DNA of 30,569 nucleotides, taken from the NCBI GenBank assembly GCA_041166365.1, contig JBEEFX010000025.1:1-30569 (forward strand). Direction: 5' to 3'. Below the pieces are notes generated by a model that worked only from the letters and a program-made list of their open reading frames with translations, ran no database searches and was not told the DNA's origin. Shown in pieces: positions 1 through 8,206 of the stretch (its first letter is position 1; each line of letters begins with the position of its first letter). Source of the stretch: DASUCS01 sp041166365. Its GTDB lineage: Bacteria > Actinomycetota > Acidimicrobiia > Acidimicrobiales > JACDCH01. The position numbers were made by a program, and so were the translations under genes.

Positions 1-392
1 TTGTAGCGCTCATAGACGGCAACGATGCGTGGAGACGAGAAGCCGTGGATGGTCGTCACCACTGGTGTGCGCACGAGGTCGCTGTACGTGAGTGGGAGGA
101 AGTCGAAGCTGTTGTGGATCACATCGAAGTCGTCGGCCCGCTCGAAGACTGCGGCGATGTGCAGGCACTCGGCCACTTTGGGATCGACGTCGGCATCGTC
201 GGACCAACCCCGCGGAATGACGGACGACAGCGTCGCTCTCGTCTCGGAGTCGCCGGTGGCAAACAGGGTGACCTCGTGACCGCGTGCGACCAGACCCTCG
301 GTCAACAGCGAGGCGAACAGCTCCCAGGGCCCGTAGTGCCGCGGTGGCACCCGCCAGGAGATCGGGGCAATCACCGCGACCCGTAGTGACAT
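1..392 (-). CDS. GT4-type glycosyltransferase, N-terminal part (truncated by window edge)
   Basis: The minus strand from the ATG at 392 stays open to the left edge and gives 130 residues beginning MSLRVAVIAPISWRVPP. This is the N-terminal Rossmann domain of a GT4/GT-B glycosyltransferase: the opening beta strand (VAVIAPI), then HYGPWELFASLLTEGLVARGH, then VTLFATGD and a DVIHNSFDF segment, as in donor-sugar transferases of the 'glycosyltransferase family 4' group. The C-terminal nucleotide-sugar domain lies outside the window, so the donor cannot be judged. It diverges from the GT4-GH130 operon starting at 561, which suggests a shared role in making or remodelling an oligosaccharide. The family is clear, the substrate unknown. 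Confidence 0.85.
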   Translation of the reverse strand, partial: MSLRVAVIAPISWRVPPRHYGPWELFASLLTEGLVARGHEVTLFATGDSETRATLSSVIPRGWSDDADVDPKVAECLHIAAVFERADDFDVIHNSFDFLPLTYSDLVRTPVVTTIHGFSSPRIVAVYERY

Positions 393-426
393 CGTGCGGC
401 TCCTCGCTCGTCCCGGCCGAGGGTAT

Positions 427-441
427 CGGTCGATCCGACCG
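427..441. promoter_or_regulatory. Small inverted repeat in the divergent spacer of the sugar cluster
   Basis: Arms CGGTCG and CGACCG with a 3-base centre lie in the 168-bp spacer between the two divergent glycosyltransferase genes. A TAGTCT hexamer follows at 443-448. It could be an operator or a small hairpin. Six-bp arms are common by chance in GC-rich DNA, so this is weak. Nothing else distinctive was seen in the spacer. Confidence 0.25.
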
Positions 442-560
442 GTAGTCTGGGCGGACATCCCCTTGGGAGAGTCGCTTCACTTGGCTGGACGGTCGTCAGG
501 CCCCCGCTGTCGCCCTGTGCAGGTTCGTCGCCTCGACTGAGCCATATCGAGGAGCAGTGC

Positions 561-1733
561 GTGCGCGCAGCTACAGACTTTTTCCCTTCCGTCGTCGCGC
601 GCCCGGGCACGGCGCTCTCCTACGGGATCCTGAGCACGTACCCGCCGACGCCGTGCGGGCTGGCGACCTTCACCGCCGCGCTGGGCGAAGGACTCGTGGC
701 GAACGGGGCGAGCGTGGGCGTCGTCCGCATCGCCGACGGCTCGAGCACGTCGAGTCCGAGGGTGCTCGGCGAGTTGGCCAACGGCGTGCCGGAGTCTGTG
801 CTCGAGGCCACTGACACGCTCGGCAACTGCGATGTCGCGATCGTGCAGCACGAGTACGGGTTGTACGGCGGACCCGACGGCGACGAGGTGCTCGACGTCT
901 TGCGCGGCCTCACCGTCCCGTCCATCGTGGTGGCGCACACCGTCCTGCTCGAGCCGAGCGATCATCAGCGATCGGTGCTCGAAGCGGTCGTCGACACCGC
1001 GAGTGCGGTGGTCGTCATGACCGAAGCCGCCCGCGATCGACTGCGCACCGGATTCGACGTGGACGCCTCGAAGGTGGCGATCATTCCCCACGGTGCCGCG
1101 GTGCCCACGCCGCTCGACGGTGTCGACCACTGGGGCCGACCGATGCTCTTGACATGGGGGCTGTTGGGCGCGGGCAAGGGAATCGAGTGGGCCATCGACG
1201 CGCTGGCCGAGCTGCGTGACGTTCGACCGCGGCCGCGATATGTCGTCGCCGGCCGCACGCACCCCAAGGTCCTCTCCCACGAGGGTGAGCGCTATCGCGA
1301 CATGCTGATCCGACGGGCATGGTCGAAGGGCGTGGCGGCGTCCGTGACCTTCGATGCCAGCTACCGCGACGTGCCTTCGCTGACGGAGCTCATCCAACGG
1401 TCCTCCGTCGTCGTGCTCCCGTACGACTCCCGTGATCAGGTGACGTCGGGCGTGCTCGTCGACGCCATCGCCGCGGGACGGCCCGTCGTCGCCACCGCCT
1501 TCCCGCACGCCATCGAGCTGCTGTCGAGCGGCGCGGGCCTCGTCGTGCCCCACGGGAACTCGAAGGCACTCGCGTACGCGTTGCGCCGCGTGCTGACCGA
1601 GCCAGACCTTGCCGCTGAGATGGCCGAGGAGGCCGCCCGCATCGCCCCGGATCTGTCGTGGACCGCGGTTGCGCATCAGTACGGCAACCTCGCCGATCGG
1701 ATTGTCTCGAATGTCGCGGCAGTGTCGGCGTGA
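561..1733 (+). CDS. GT4 family glycosyltransferase
   Basis: A 390-residue GT-B glycosyltransferase, first gene of a four-gene operon. The GTG at 561 is favoured because GGAG (551-554) sits six bases upstream. The N-terminal domain carries the STYPPTPCGLATFTAAL signature typical of GT4 enzymes, then VAIVQHEYGLYGG. The C-terminal domain opens with LLTWGLLGAGKGIEWAIDAL and holds the donor-binding region GVLVDAIAAGRPVVATAFPHAIELL, followed by GAGLVVPHGN. The first acidic residue of the usual E-x7-E pair appears as Asp. It overlaps the next gene by 4 bases (GTGA). With the toroid and GH130 partners it probably transfers mannose or a related sugar; the donor is inferred from context only. Confidence 0.88.
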   Translation: MRAATDFFPSVVARPGTALSYGILSTYPPTPCGLATFTAALGEGLVANGASVGVVRIADGSSTSSPRVLGELANGVPESVLEATDTLGNCDVAIVQHEYGLYGGPDGDEVLDVLRGLTVPSIVVAHTVLLEPSDHQRSVLEAVVDTASAVVVMTEAARDRLRTGFDVDASKVAIIPHGAAVPTPLDGVDHWGRPMLLTWGLLGAGKGIEWAIDALAELRDVRPRPRYVVAGRTHPKVLSHEGERYRDMLIRRAWSKGVAASVTFDASYRDVPSLTELIQRSSVVVLPYDSRDQVTSGVLVDAIAAGRPVVATAFPHAIELLSSGAGLVVPHGNSKALAYALRRVLTEPDLAAEMAEEAARIAPDLSWTAVAHQYGNLADRIVSNVAAVSA

Positions 1734-2746
1734 CCGCGCCCGTTCCGAGCTTCGCCCACGTCGCCCGCATGACGGACGAGCACGGCATGTTCGAGCATGC
1801 CGACCACACGACGCCGCGCCCGGAACACGGGTACTGCACCGACGACATGGCCCGGCTGCTCGTCGTCGTCTGCCGCGAGCCTCACCCGAGCCCGCTCGTG
1901 CTCGGCCTCGCGAAGACGGCGTTGCGGTTCGTCGTCGAGGCCCAGGGCGTCAGCGGCGACGCGCGCAATCGCATGAACCGGCGAGGCCATTGGCATGGAC
2001 GGCGCAACGTCGACGACTGCTGGGGCCGGAGCCTGTGGGGGTTCGGTACCGCGGTCGCACGAGCTCCGCACGACTGGCTGCGCCAGGACGCGCTCATTCG
2101 ATTCGAACGAGGCGCCAAACGGCGGTCGCCGTGGCCGAGAGCCATGGCCTTCGCCGCGCTCGGGGCCGACGAGGTGCTCGTCGCCCGGCCCGGGCATCGA
2201 GCCGCGCTCGCACTGCTCGCTGACGCCGTCGACAGCATCGGTCATCGTGGAACCGACCCGTCCTGGCCGTGGCCGGAGCCGCGTCTCTCGTACGCGAACG
2301 CGGTTTTCCCCGAGGTGATGCTCGCCGCTGGCACGGCGCTCAGCCGCCCGCCCCTTGTCCACGAGGGTCTCGAGCTCCTCGCGTGGCTGCTCGAGCACGA
2401 GACGATCGACGGACATCTCTCGGTTACGCCAGCGGGCGGCAGCGCGCCGGGCGACGAGCGGCCCGCCTTCGACCAGCAGGCCATCGAGGTCGCTGCTCTG
2501 GCCGACGCGTGTGCTCGCGCGCACACGATCACGAACGATCAGCGCTGGGCCGATGGTGTCGCCGCCTCGGTCGATTGGTTCCTCGGCGACAACGACGCAC
2601 ACGCCCCGATGTTCGATGCCTCGACCGGAGGTGGCTACGACGGGTTGTGCTTCGACGGCCCGAACCTGAATGAGGGCGCCGAGTCGACGCTCGCCCTCAT
2701 CTCGACGCTCCAACACGCGCGCCACCTCGTTGCCGCGGTTGCATGA
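1730..2746 (+). CDS. Alpha-toroid glycosyltransferase-associated protein
   Basis: A 338-residue protein. The GTG at 1730 overlaps the upstream stop as GTGA, and the open frame before it is read-through. The opening FEHADHTTPRPEHGYCTDDMARLLVVV carries the D-H-x(5)-R/H-GYCTDD-x-AR pattern that I associate with helical six-hairpin domains found beside or fused to GT4 enzymes in GH130 clusters. NRRGHWHGRRNVDDCWGRSLWGFG and FDQQAIEVAALADAC fit repeated hairpins of such a barrel. No signal peptide or membrane segment is seen, so it is probably cytoplasmic. It overlaps the GH130 gene by 4 bases. It may be a glycosidase-like or accessory domain of the transferase; the reaction is unknown. Confidence 0.7.
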   Translation: MTAPVPSFAHVARMTDEHGMFEHADHTTPRPEHGYCTDDMARLLVVVCREPHPSPLVLGLAKTALRFVVEAQGVSGDARNRMNRRGHWHGRRNVDDCWGRSLWGFGTAVARAPHDWLRQDALIRFERGAKRRSPWPRAMAFAALGADEVLVARPGHRAALALLADAVDSIGHRGTDPSWPWPEPRLSYANAVFPEVMLAAGTALSRPPLVHEGLELLAWLLEHETIDGHLSVTPAGGSAPGDERPAFDQQAIEVAALADACARAHTITNDQRWADGVAASVDWFLGDNDAHAPMFDASTGGGYDGLCFDGPNLNEGAESTLALISTLQHARHLVAAVA

Positions 2747-4251
2747 CGACACCGCTCGCGGTTCGCACCGGGCTCCGTCTGCGGCCTGATCCGGCGCGGG
2801 TGATCGCCCGCCTCTTCGTCCCCGGTCAAGAGCTCCTCGCGGGAAGCGAATCGCGCGCCTCCGGGGTGGTTGATCGCATCCTCGCCCTCGACGACGAGGA
2901 GGTCGAGCGCGCATTGCAGGACGTCATGCGGCGGTTCGGTCGCCGCCACCGGTCGCTGGCCGACACGTTCGACCGACATGCGGCTCGCATCTCCAACCGG
3001 ATCGTCGGCAATGTGGAGTTGTCCGACAGCCGGCGGCAGCTCCTGGGCGCGACGTTCACGCACGAGTTCTCTGTGGAAGCGGCGGCTCTGTGCAATCCCT
3101 CCGTCGTTCCCCACCCTGACCAGCGCGACGCGCCGCCAGGTGGCCTGCGCTTCGTGATGAGCGTGCGCGGCATCGGCGAAGGACATCGATCCTCGATCGG
3201 CTTCCGCACCGGCACCGTCAGCGCCACTGGTGCGGTGGCCATCGACACCGCTCAACCCTTCCCCGTCATCGACACCGTGACTCCCGGGCCGTTCGACCGC
3301 GACCTGTTCCGACTCCAACTGGACGCGCTCGGCGCCAATGGCGACAACGCCGCTTCGGTGCTGGACGCGCTCGACGTGAAGTTCACACAGCCTGACTTGG
3401 ATCTCGCCCTCGACCGCCTCCGCTCGCAGCGCGACACGCGGCGCACGGCCGGTGACGCGATCGGGCATCTCCGCTCGATCGCCGACCGGAGTTACACCGC
3501 CACCTTTCCGACGACGACCGACCTGTCGGAGCGCATCCTCTGGCCCGCGGCCTCCGCCGAGTCGGGGGGTATGGAGGATGCCCGCTTCGTGCGATTCGTC
3601 GACGACGACGGTTCCAGCGTCTACTACGCGACGTACACGGCGTTCGACGGCACGGCGATCGCGCAACAACTCTTGGAGACCACGGACTTCACCACGTTCG
3701 TCGCGTCACCAATGGTGGGCGCGGCCGCGACCGACAAGGGTGTCGCTTTGTTCCCGCGACGCATCGGCGGAAAGTTCGCGGCCTTGTCGCGATTCGATCG
3801 GGAGACGAACGCCATCGCGTTCTCCGACGATGTTCGTCGTTGGGGCCGCGCGGTCACGTTCCAGCGGCCGTCGGAGACCTGGCAATCGATCCAGCTCGGC
3901 AACTGCGGTTCCCCCATCGAGACCGACGCGGGATGGATCGTTCTCACGCATGGAGTCGGACCGATGCGGACGTACAGCATCGGGGCGCTGCTCCTGGACC
4001 TGGACGATCCGACCACGATCCTCGGCGAGCTCCGAGGGCCGCTGCTGTTCCCGAACGACGACGAGCAGGATGGCTACGTCCCCAACGTCGTCTACAGCTG
4101 CGGCGCACTGCTGCACGGCGACACGTTGGTGCTCCCCTACGGCATCTCCGACAGCAGCATCGGGGTCGCCACCGTCTCGCTCCCCTCACTCATCGACGCC
4201 CTCCTCACGGATCGCCAGCCGTCTGCGGTTGGTGGTGAACTGACGCGATGA
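2743..4251 (+). CDS. GH130 family mannoside phosphorylase or hydrolase
   Basis: A 502-residue protein starting at an ATGA overlap. The C-terminal 250 residues form a five-bladed beta-propeller of glycoside hydrolase family 130: SGGMEDARFVRF (Glu278-Asp279-Ala-Arg281, the usual EDPR/EDAR active-site signature), YYATYTAFDG, then GNCGSPIETDAGWIVLTHGVGPMRTYSIGALLLDLDDP, and NVVYSCG near the end. Family members phosphorolyse or hydrolyse beta-linked mannosides. The N-terminal 200 residues are mainly helical and longer than in minimal GH130 enzymes. Phosphorylase and hydrolase cannot be told apart by eye. Lying directly after a glycosyltransferase, it may recycle or trim the product made by this operon. 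Confidence 0.85.
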   Translation: MTTPLAVRTGLRLRPDPARVIARLFVPGQELLAGSESRASGVVDRILALDDEEVERALQDVMRRFGRRHRSLADTFDRHAARISNRIVGNVELSDSRRQLLGATFTHEFSVEAAALCNPSVVPHPDQRDAPPGGLRFVMSVRGIGEGHRSSIGFRTGTVSATGAVAIDTAQPFPVIDTVTPGPFDRDLFRLQLDALGANGDNAASVLDALDVKFTQPDLDLALDRLRSQRDTRRTAGDAIGHLRSIADRSYTATFPTTTDLSERILWPAASAESGGMEDARFVRFVDDDGSSVYYATYTAFDGTAIAQQLLETTDFTTFVASPMVGAAATDKGVALFPRRIGGKFAALSRFDRETNAIAFSDDVRRWGRAVTFQRPSETWQSIQLGNCGSPIETDAGWIVLTHGVGPMRTYSIGALLLDLDDPTTILGELRGPLLFPNDDEQDGYVPNVVYSCGALLHGDTLVLPYGISDSSIGVATVSLPSLIDALLTDRQPSAVGGELTR

Positions 4252-4430
4252 CTCGCTGGGAGTACCTCATCGTTGCGCTGCCCGAGTTCCAGTCGCCCTC
4301 CGCCGCCACCGGCAAATCCGCCGCGGTCGAGGCGCTCAACCGCGAGGGTCAGTCGGGCTGGGAAGCCGTTGGAATGACCGTCATCGCAGGCGGAGTCATC
4401 GCGGTGCTCCTCAAACGTCCCGTTGCCTAG
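4248..4430 (+). CDS. DUF4177-like small protein
   Basis: A 60-residue protein overlapping the GH130 stop as ATGA. It has the DUF4177 pattern: an opening WEYLIVALPEF, central ALNREGQSGWEAVGM and a closing LLKRP. These small domains have no assigned reaction. The 4-base overlap makes it a real member of the sugar operon and not a chance open frame. It is the last gene before a convergent hairpin at 4466-4493. Function unknown. Confidence 0.75.
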   Translation: MTRWEYLIVALPEFQSPSAATGKSAAVEALNREGQSGWEAVGMTVIAGGVIAVLLKRPVA

Positions 4431-4465
4431 CGACCCGACCCCGGCCCGGCGCTGACGCGTGATGC

Positions 4466-4493
4466 CCACCGCGTCGAGTTTCAGCCGCGGTGG
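4466..4493. terminator. Bidirectional hairpin between convergent genes
   Basis: Perfect 8-bp arms CCACCGCG and CGCGGTGG enclose a 12-base loop. The hairpin follows the DUF4177-like stop by 35 bases, and the stop of the convergent membrane-protein gene falls in the loop. It has no T-run, which is common in GC-rich genomes. Confidence 0.5.
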
Positions 4494-5404
4494 AATCGTC
4501 CAGCCAGGCGCGGATACTCGGCCGAGCACGTCGTGAGGGTCGCCATGTGCGACCGGCACAGATAGAGGTCGTCTCCGGAGATGCCGAACTCGAATGCGTG
4601 GCCACCGGGATAGGAGAAGTCCGCACACTTCTCGCCCCCCTCGGTCTGCGCCGTGTCGAAGATCACCGAACCGGTACCCGCCGCCGTCGCATTTCCCTTG
4701 GCGGTCGAGCCGTCGGCGGTGAAGCGGCACCCCATGTTCTCGGCGAAGGCGTGATAGCTGCCGCCGGTGATCGTGCCGTTGGAGTCGATGTCGATCGTGG
4801 CGCCGGATGACCCAGCGCTACCCGGTTGGCGGCCTCCCGGCGCGCCGGCATCAAGGCCCGCGGGATCGTCGAGCCCTTCGACCATCACGAAGTGTCCGGC
4901 GAAGCTCGCCAGAGGACCGTTGCCGCCTTGTGGGCCACCGGCGGCGGTCGTCGATGGTTTGTCGTCGCCACCCGAAAGCACGATCACACCGATCGCTGCC
5001 GCCAGCACGAGGAGGATCGCCGCCGCAGGGATCCCGAAACCCGAGAGACAGCCGCGGCCTGCTCGTGCTTGGTCCGCGATCTCGCTGAGTGACGGCGCGG
5101 CCGGAGGCTCCGGTGGGGCCGTCGGTGATGCAGGCGGGGGCCGCGGCGGATCCGGAGCGAGGATGTTGCCGACCTCCCCGATGGTGCGCCCGGCCTGCTC
5201 CTCCTCGCGCTCCGTGGCCGGCATCCAGCCGACGTTCACGTCCTCCGCGGGCGGGTCCGTACTGCCGACCGCGAGGTCTGCGACCTCCTCGGCGGTCTGC
5301 TTGGCCCGGGCGGTCCGGGCGGCTTGCTCCTTGTCGGCCCGATCCTCGTCGCGCGCCTTTTTCCGCTCGCGCTCGACGCGCTCGCGGGCCTCGTCGTCAG
5401 GCAC
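4481..5404 (-). CDS. Single-pass membrane protein with cysteine-bearing outer domain
   Basis: A 307-residue protein not assigned to a family. The GTG at 5404 is preferred over an earlier in-frame codon at 5449 because a G-rich ribosome-binding stretch lies just before it. Layout: a highly charged helix at about 2-45 (DEARERVERERKKARDEDRA), a proline-rich linker at about 84-104, one transmembrane helix at about 125-144 (PAAAILLVLAAAIGVIVLSG), a Gly/Ser/Ala-rich linker, then a compact C-terminal domain with four cysteines (GCRF, EKCAD, LYLCRS, TTCSA) that could form two disulfides outside the cell. The charged N-terminus is presumably cytoplasmic. It stands alone between convergent and divergent neighbours. 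Function unknown. Confidence 0.7.
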   Translation of the reverse strand: MPDDEARERVERERKKARDEDRADKEQAARTARAKQTAEEVADLAVGSTDPPAEDVNVGWMPATEREEEQAGRTIGEVGNILAPDPPRPPPASPTAPPEPPAAPSLSEIADQARAGRGCLSGFGIPAAAILLVLAAAIGVIVLSGGDDKPSTTAAGGPQGGNGPLASFAGHFVMVEGLDDPAGLDAGAPGGRQPGSAGSSGATIDIDSNGTITGGSYHAFAENMGCRFTADGSTAKGNATAAGTGSVIFDTAQTEGGEKCADFSYPGGHAFEFGISGDDLYLCRSHMATLTTCSAEYPRLAGRFHRG

Positions 5405-5551
5405 GGCACCCCCCTCGCCTGTCGCCCCTCTGGCCAAGGGTACGACCACACGTCGACACCCGCTAGAGGGTCATACCGCTCGCGCCGAGGGTCGTCCGAA
5501 GCGATCGAGCCGACGCGCGAGGCTCGGCGCGGGCCGATTGAGGGAGTCGCC

Positions 5552-6136
5552 GTGAGGAAGCTCGTCTTCATGATGTCGGTGTCCCTCGACGGGTACTTCG
5601 AGGGGCCGAACCGCGAGCTCGATTGGCACATGGTCGACGACGAGCTGCACACGCACTTCAACGAGGTGCTCCGCGCGATGAGCGCGTTCCTCGACGGGCG
5701 CGTCAACTACGAGCTGATGGCCGAGTACTGGCCGAAGGCCGACGAGGATCCATCGGCTGCCGCGCCCGTCGCCGAGTTCGCCCGGATCTGGCGGGACATG
5801 CCGAAGCTCGTCTACTCGCGGACGCTCGAGCGCGCCGACTGGAACGCGACGATCGTTCGTGAGGTCGTGCCCGAAGACGTCATCGAGCTCAAGTCACGGG
5901 CGGGTGGCGACCTGGTAGTCGGTGGTGCCGACCTGGCCGAGACGTTCAGGCGACTCGACTTGATCGACGAGTACCGGCTCTACGTCCATCCCGTCGTGCT
6001 CGGAAGGGGCCGGCCGCTGTTCCCGCCATCGGACGTCCGGACCGACCTTCAGGTCGCGGAGACCCGAACGTTCGGCAACGGCGTCGTGCTGCTCCGTTAC
6101 GAACGCCCGGGATCTGCGCCGTCGCGGAACGTGTGA
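5552..6136 (+). CDS. RibD C-terminal/dihydrofolate-reductase-like protein
   Basis: A 194-residue protein of the RibD_C superfamily. The GTG at 5552 has AGGGAG five bases upstream. The start KLVFMMSVSLDGYFEGPNRELDW and the late GGDLVVGGADLAETFRRLDLIDEYRLYVHPVVLGRGRPLF are characteristic of stand-alone 'dihydrofolate reductase family' proteins, which have an NADPH-binding fold but usually no proven reaction. It is not evidence of riboflavin synthesis, since no other rib gene is nearby. Its stop overlaps a possible GTG start of the dioxygenase that follows. Confidence 0.85.
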   Translation: MRKLVFMMSVSLDGYFEGPNRELDWHMVDDELHTHFNEVLRAMSAFLDGRVNYELMAEYWPKADEDPSAAAPVAEFARIWRDMPKLVYSRTLERADWNATIVREVVPEDVIELKSRAGGDLVVGGADLAETFRRLDLIDEYRLYVHPVVLGRGRPLFPPSDVRTDLQVAETRTFGNGVVLLRYERPGSAPSRNV

Positions 6137-6186
6137 TCGGCGGTGAACAGATCCGGTGCGAGCTCGACCGGATGGGTGGATCACCG

Positions 6187-7035
6187 ATGCACACGACGAG
6201 ATCTCACGCGAAGCTTCGGGCGATGCTGCAACTCGCACCCCTGACCGCAACGATCGGCGCCGAGATCACCGGCTTGGAGCTGGCCGACGACCTCGACGAA
6301 GGGACGGTCGAGGAGATCAGGGAGGCCCTGCTCGAGTGGAAGGTGGTGTTCTTCCGCGACCAGCACGCACTCGACCGGGAGCGTCATGTCGACTTCGGCC
6401 GTCGTTTCGGGGATCTGGAAGTCCATCCGATCACGCCGGCGGACCAGGAGCACCCCGAGGTCTTCGTCATCCCTGCCGGCGGCAAGTTCCGCGCGCCCGA
6501 CACCTGGCACTCCGACGTCACGTGGCGGCCGGAGCCGTCGATGGGCTCGATCCTTCGTGCCGTCGAGCTCCCGGACCTCGGTGGCGACACGTTGTGGGCC
6601 GACATGGCCAAGGCGTACGACTTGCTCGATGACGACACCAAGGAGCGCATCGACGGAGCGAAGGCGACGCACGACTACGCCTCGGCGTTCGGACGAAACC
6701 AGCCGCGTGACGTCCAGGAACGGATGCGGGCCGAACATCCGACGGTCGAGCACCCGATCGTCCGCACGCATCCAGAAACGGGACGCAGGACGTTGTACGT
6801 GAACGTCGCGTTCACGCGCTCGATCGTCGGGATGGACGAATCCGAGGGTCGCAGACTGCTCGATCGCCTCTTCCGGCAGTCGTCGATCGTCGACGTGCAG
6901 TGTCGGTTCCGTTGGCGACCAGGGTCGCTCGCGTTCTGGGACAGCCGCGCGACGCAGCACGTCGTGTCGAACGACTTCCTGCCGGCGAAGCGGGTGATGG
7001 AGCGAGTCACCATCGTCGGGGACAAGCCGTTCTGA
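6187..7035 (+). CDS. TauD/TfdA family Fe(II)/2-oxoglutarate dioxygenase
   Basis: A 282-residue dioxygenase from the ATG at 6187, which has GGGTGGA six bases upstream. Other possible starts are a GTG at 6133 overlapping the previous stop and an ATG at 6223, where the family's usual N-terminus (LAPLTATIGAEITGLEL) begins. The iron-binding triad is visible: HxD in TWHSDVTW (His108, Asp110 by this start) and the distal His258 in ATQHVV; Arg in ERVTIVG probably holds 2-oxoglutarate. Family members release sulfite from taurine or hydroxylate other sulfonates, herbicides or small acids. No sulfonate transporter is present, so the substrate is open. Confidence 0.88.
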   Translation: MHTTRSHAKLRAMLQLAPLTATIGAEITGLELADDLDEGTVEEIREALLEWKVVFFRDQHALDRERHVDFGRRFGDLEVHPITPADQEHPEVFVIPAGGKFRAPDTWHSDVTWRPEPSMGSILRAVELPDLGGDTLWADMAKAYDLLDDDTKERIDGAKATHDYASAFGRNQPRDVQERMRAEHPTVEHPIVRTHPETGRRTLYVNVAFTRSIVGMDESEGRRLLDRLFRQSSIVDVQCRFRWRPGSLAFWDSRATQHVVSNDFLPAKRVMERVTIVGDKPF

Positions 7036-7124
7036 CCTCGGGCAGCGGTACCCGACGCGTCGATGCGAACGGGCGCCATCTCAGACGGCAAGCCCCCGAG
7101 CAGGACTCGTACGCTCGCGAAAGA

Positions 7125-7946
7125 ATGATCGATATGGACCATTCGCCGGCTGGCCGCCATCGACTCGCGCTGCTCGCCGCAGCCACCGCCATCATCACCG
7201 CGCTCGCGGTTGTCGCGGCCGTGCCGGCCGCCGCCGCACCGTCGAACGACGACATCGGTTCGGCGACCGCCGTCACGGCCCTTCCATACGGCGACGCGGC
7301 CGTCACGGTCGACGCGACGACCGACCCTGACGACCCGAGCTGCTTCGGCACCGGTCCCACGGTCTGGTACGCGCTCACCTTGTCGGAGGCGACCCCCATC
7401 GTCGCCGACACTTTCGGCAGCGACTACGACACGACGCTGTCGGTCTACACCGGGTCGCCGGGGGCGCTCACCCAGATCGCCTGCAACGACGACCACTTCA
7501 ACTCCCAGTCCCGTGTGGCCTTCAACGCTGCCGCCCGCGAGACGTACTACCTGCTCGTCGGCGCCGCCGGGGGCGGGCCTGGCGGCAACCTCGACCTCCG
7601 CATCGACCGCCCGCTCACGATCGATCTGGGCGACTCGGTCCAGGCACGGGTCACTCGGACCGGTGAGGTGACCCTGAGCGGAACGGTCAGCTGCTCGCAG
7701 CCGACGTTCGTGCGGCTGTTCGGCACGGTCGAGCAGCGCTCGCACGGGACGACCGTCACTGGTCACGGCTACGGCTACGTGGACTGCGACCGTACGGGGC
7801 GGTGGACTATGGGCATCGCCGCCGACCGCGGCTCCCTCAGACACGGCCCGGCGACGTTCCGGGTCATCGCCAACGCCGACGACGCCTTCGTCCTCGTAGA
7901 GGACGAAGCCGCCGGACGCGTCGTGCTCAAGGGCGGCGGGCGCTAA
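7125..7946 (+). CDS. Secreted protein with PPC-like beta-sandwich domain
   Basis: A 273-residue exported protein. From the ATG at 7125 the N-terminus is a signal peptide: charged MIDMDHSPAGRHR, hydrophobic LALLAAATAIITALAVV and an AVPAAAA cleavage zone near residue 38. The domain that follows (NDDIGSATAV, GPTVWYALTLSEATPIVADTFGS, YDTTLSVYTGS, IACNDD, YYLLVGAAGG) matches the bacterial pre-peptidase C-terminal pattern, a beta-sandwich that often accompanies secreted enzymes. No catalytic domain is attached. The C-terminal 100 residues (SGTVSCSQPTFVRLFGTV, RVIANADDAFVLVED) look like a second beta domain. TACGCT at 7110-7115 would place transcription almost at the ATG. Role unknown. Confidence 0.75.
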   Translation: MIDMDHSPAGRHRLALLAAATAIITALAVVAAVPAAAAPSNDDIGSATAVTALPYGDAAVTVDATTDPDDPSCFGTGPTVWYALTLSEATPIVADTFGSDYDTTLSVYTGSPGALTQIACNDDHFNSQSRVAFNAAARETYYLLVGAAGGGPGGNLDLRIDRPLTIDLGDSVQARVTRTGEVTLSGTVSCSQPTFVRLFGTVEQRSHGTTVTGHGYGYVDCDRTGRWTMGIAADRGSLRHGPATFRVIANADDAFVLVEDEAAGRVVLKGGGR

Positions 7947-7949
7947 CAG

Positions 7950-7971
7950 CGGCACAAGACTCGAACTTGTG
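7950..7971 (-). other. tRNA T-arm-like remnant
   Basis: On the minus strand, 6-bp arms CACAAG and CTTGTG enclose TTCGAGT, a textbook T-loop. It lies next to the secreted-protein stop and about 75 bases left of attL, in the same orientation as tRNA-Val. No matching 5' acceptor or D-arm is found upstream, so it is not a working tRNA gene. It may be the 3' end of another tRNA or an older attachment scar. It could also simply act as a short hairpin after the gene ending at 7946. Confidence 0.4.
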
Positions 7972-8022
7972 ACGTCGGCAGACCTGAGGTTGTTCTGGCC
8001 GTCGGGGTGTGGTGAGCCTTTG

Positions 8023-8044
8023 CCTGCCAGACCATCACGGCAGG
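8023..8044. terminator. Hairpin straddling the outer edge of attL
   Basis: Arms CCTGCC and GGCAGG with a 10-base loop. Before integration this would have lain just after the 3' end of tRNA-Val on the minus strand, so it may be the tRNA's original terminator. There is no T-run. This is inferred from position. Confidence 0.35.
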
Positions 8045-8088
8045 AGTGGGCGCACACAGACTCGAACTGTGGACCTCTGCCGTGTGAA
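8043..8088 (+). repeat. attL: 46-bp direct repeat of tRNA-Val 3' half
   Basis: Identical over 46 bases to 11232-11277. It covers the anticodon loop, variable loop, T-arm and 3' acceptor strand of tRNA-Val on the minus strand, plus 4 bases beyond the discriminator. The D-arm and 5' acceptor are absent here, so this is the displaced 3' end left by integration. Confidence 0.92.
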
Positions 8089-8179
8089 CTCGGTCGGGGT
8101 GGTCGTCGACGGATGTTGGCGGACGGCCGTGGTTGCGATCGATGGTTTTTGGCGAGGGCGAACAACAGCGAATTTGAGC

Positions 8180-8201
8180 GGACGCGGGATGAACGCGGGA
8201 T
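8180..8201 (+). repeat. Left tandem 11-mers, candidate integrase arm sites
   Basis: Two head-to-tail copies, GGACGCGGGAT and GAACGCGGGAT, with no gap. The same two 11-mers recur in swapped order at 11154-11175 near attR. An 11-bp period keeps both on one face of the helix. Duplicates at both ends of an integrated element fit P and P' arm-type sites. Confidence 0.6.
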
Positions 8202-8206
8202 CGTTT

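Noticed and set aside
477..1676. Long minus-strand open frame of 399 codons
   Set aside because: Antisense to the GT4 gene; Arg/Gly/His-rich composition without any domain, a normal by-product of GC-rich codon bias.
5552..6136. Riboflavin biosynthesis gene ribD
   Set aside because: Only the RibD_C-like fold is present, without the deaminase domain or other rib genes.
7945..8040. A second complete tRNA gene
   Set aside because: A T-arm is present but no pairing acceptor, D-arm or anticodon stem can be built upstream.
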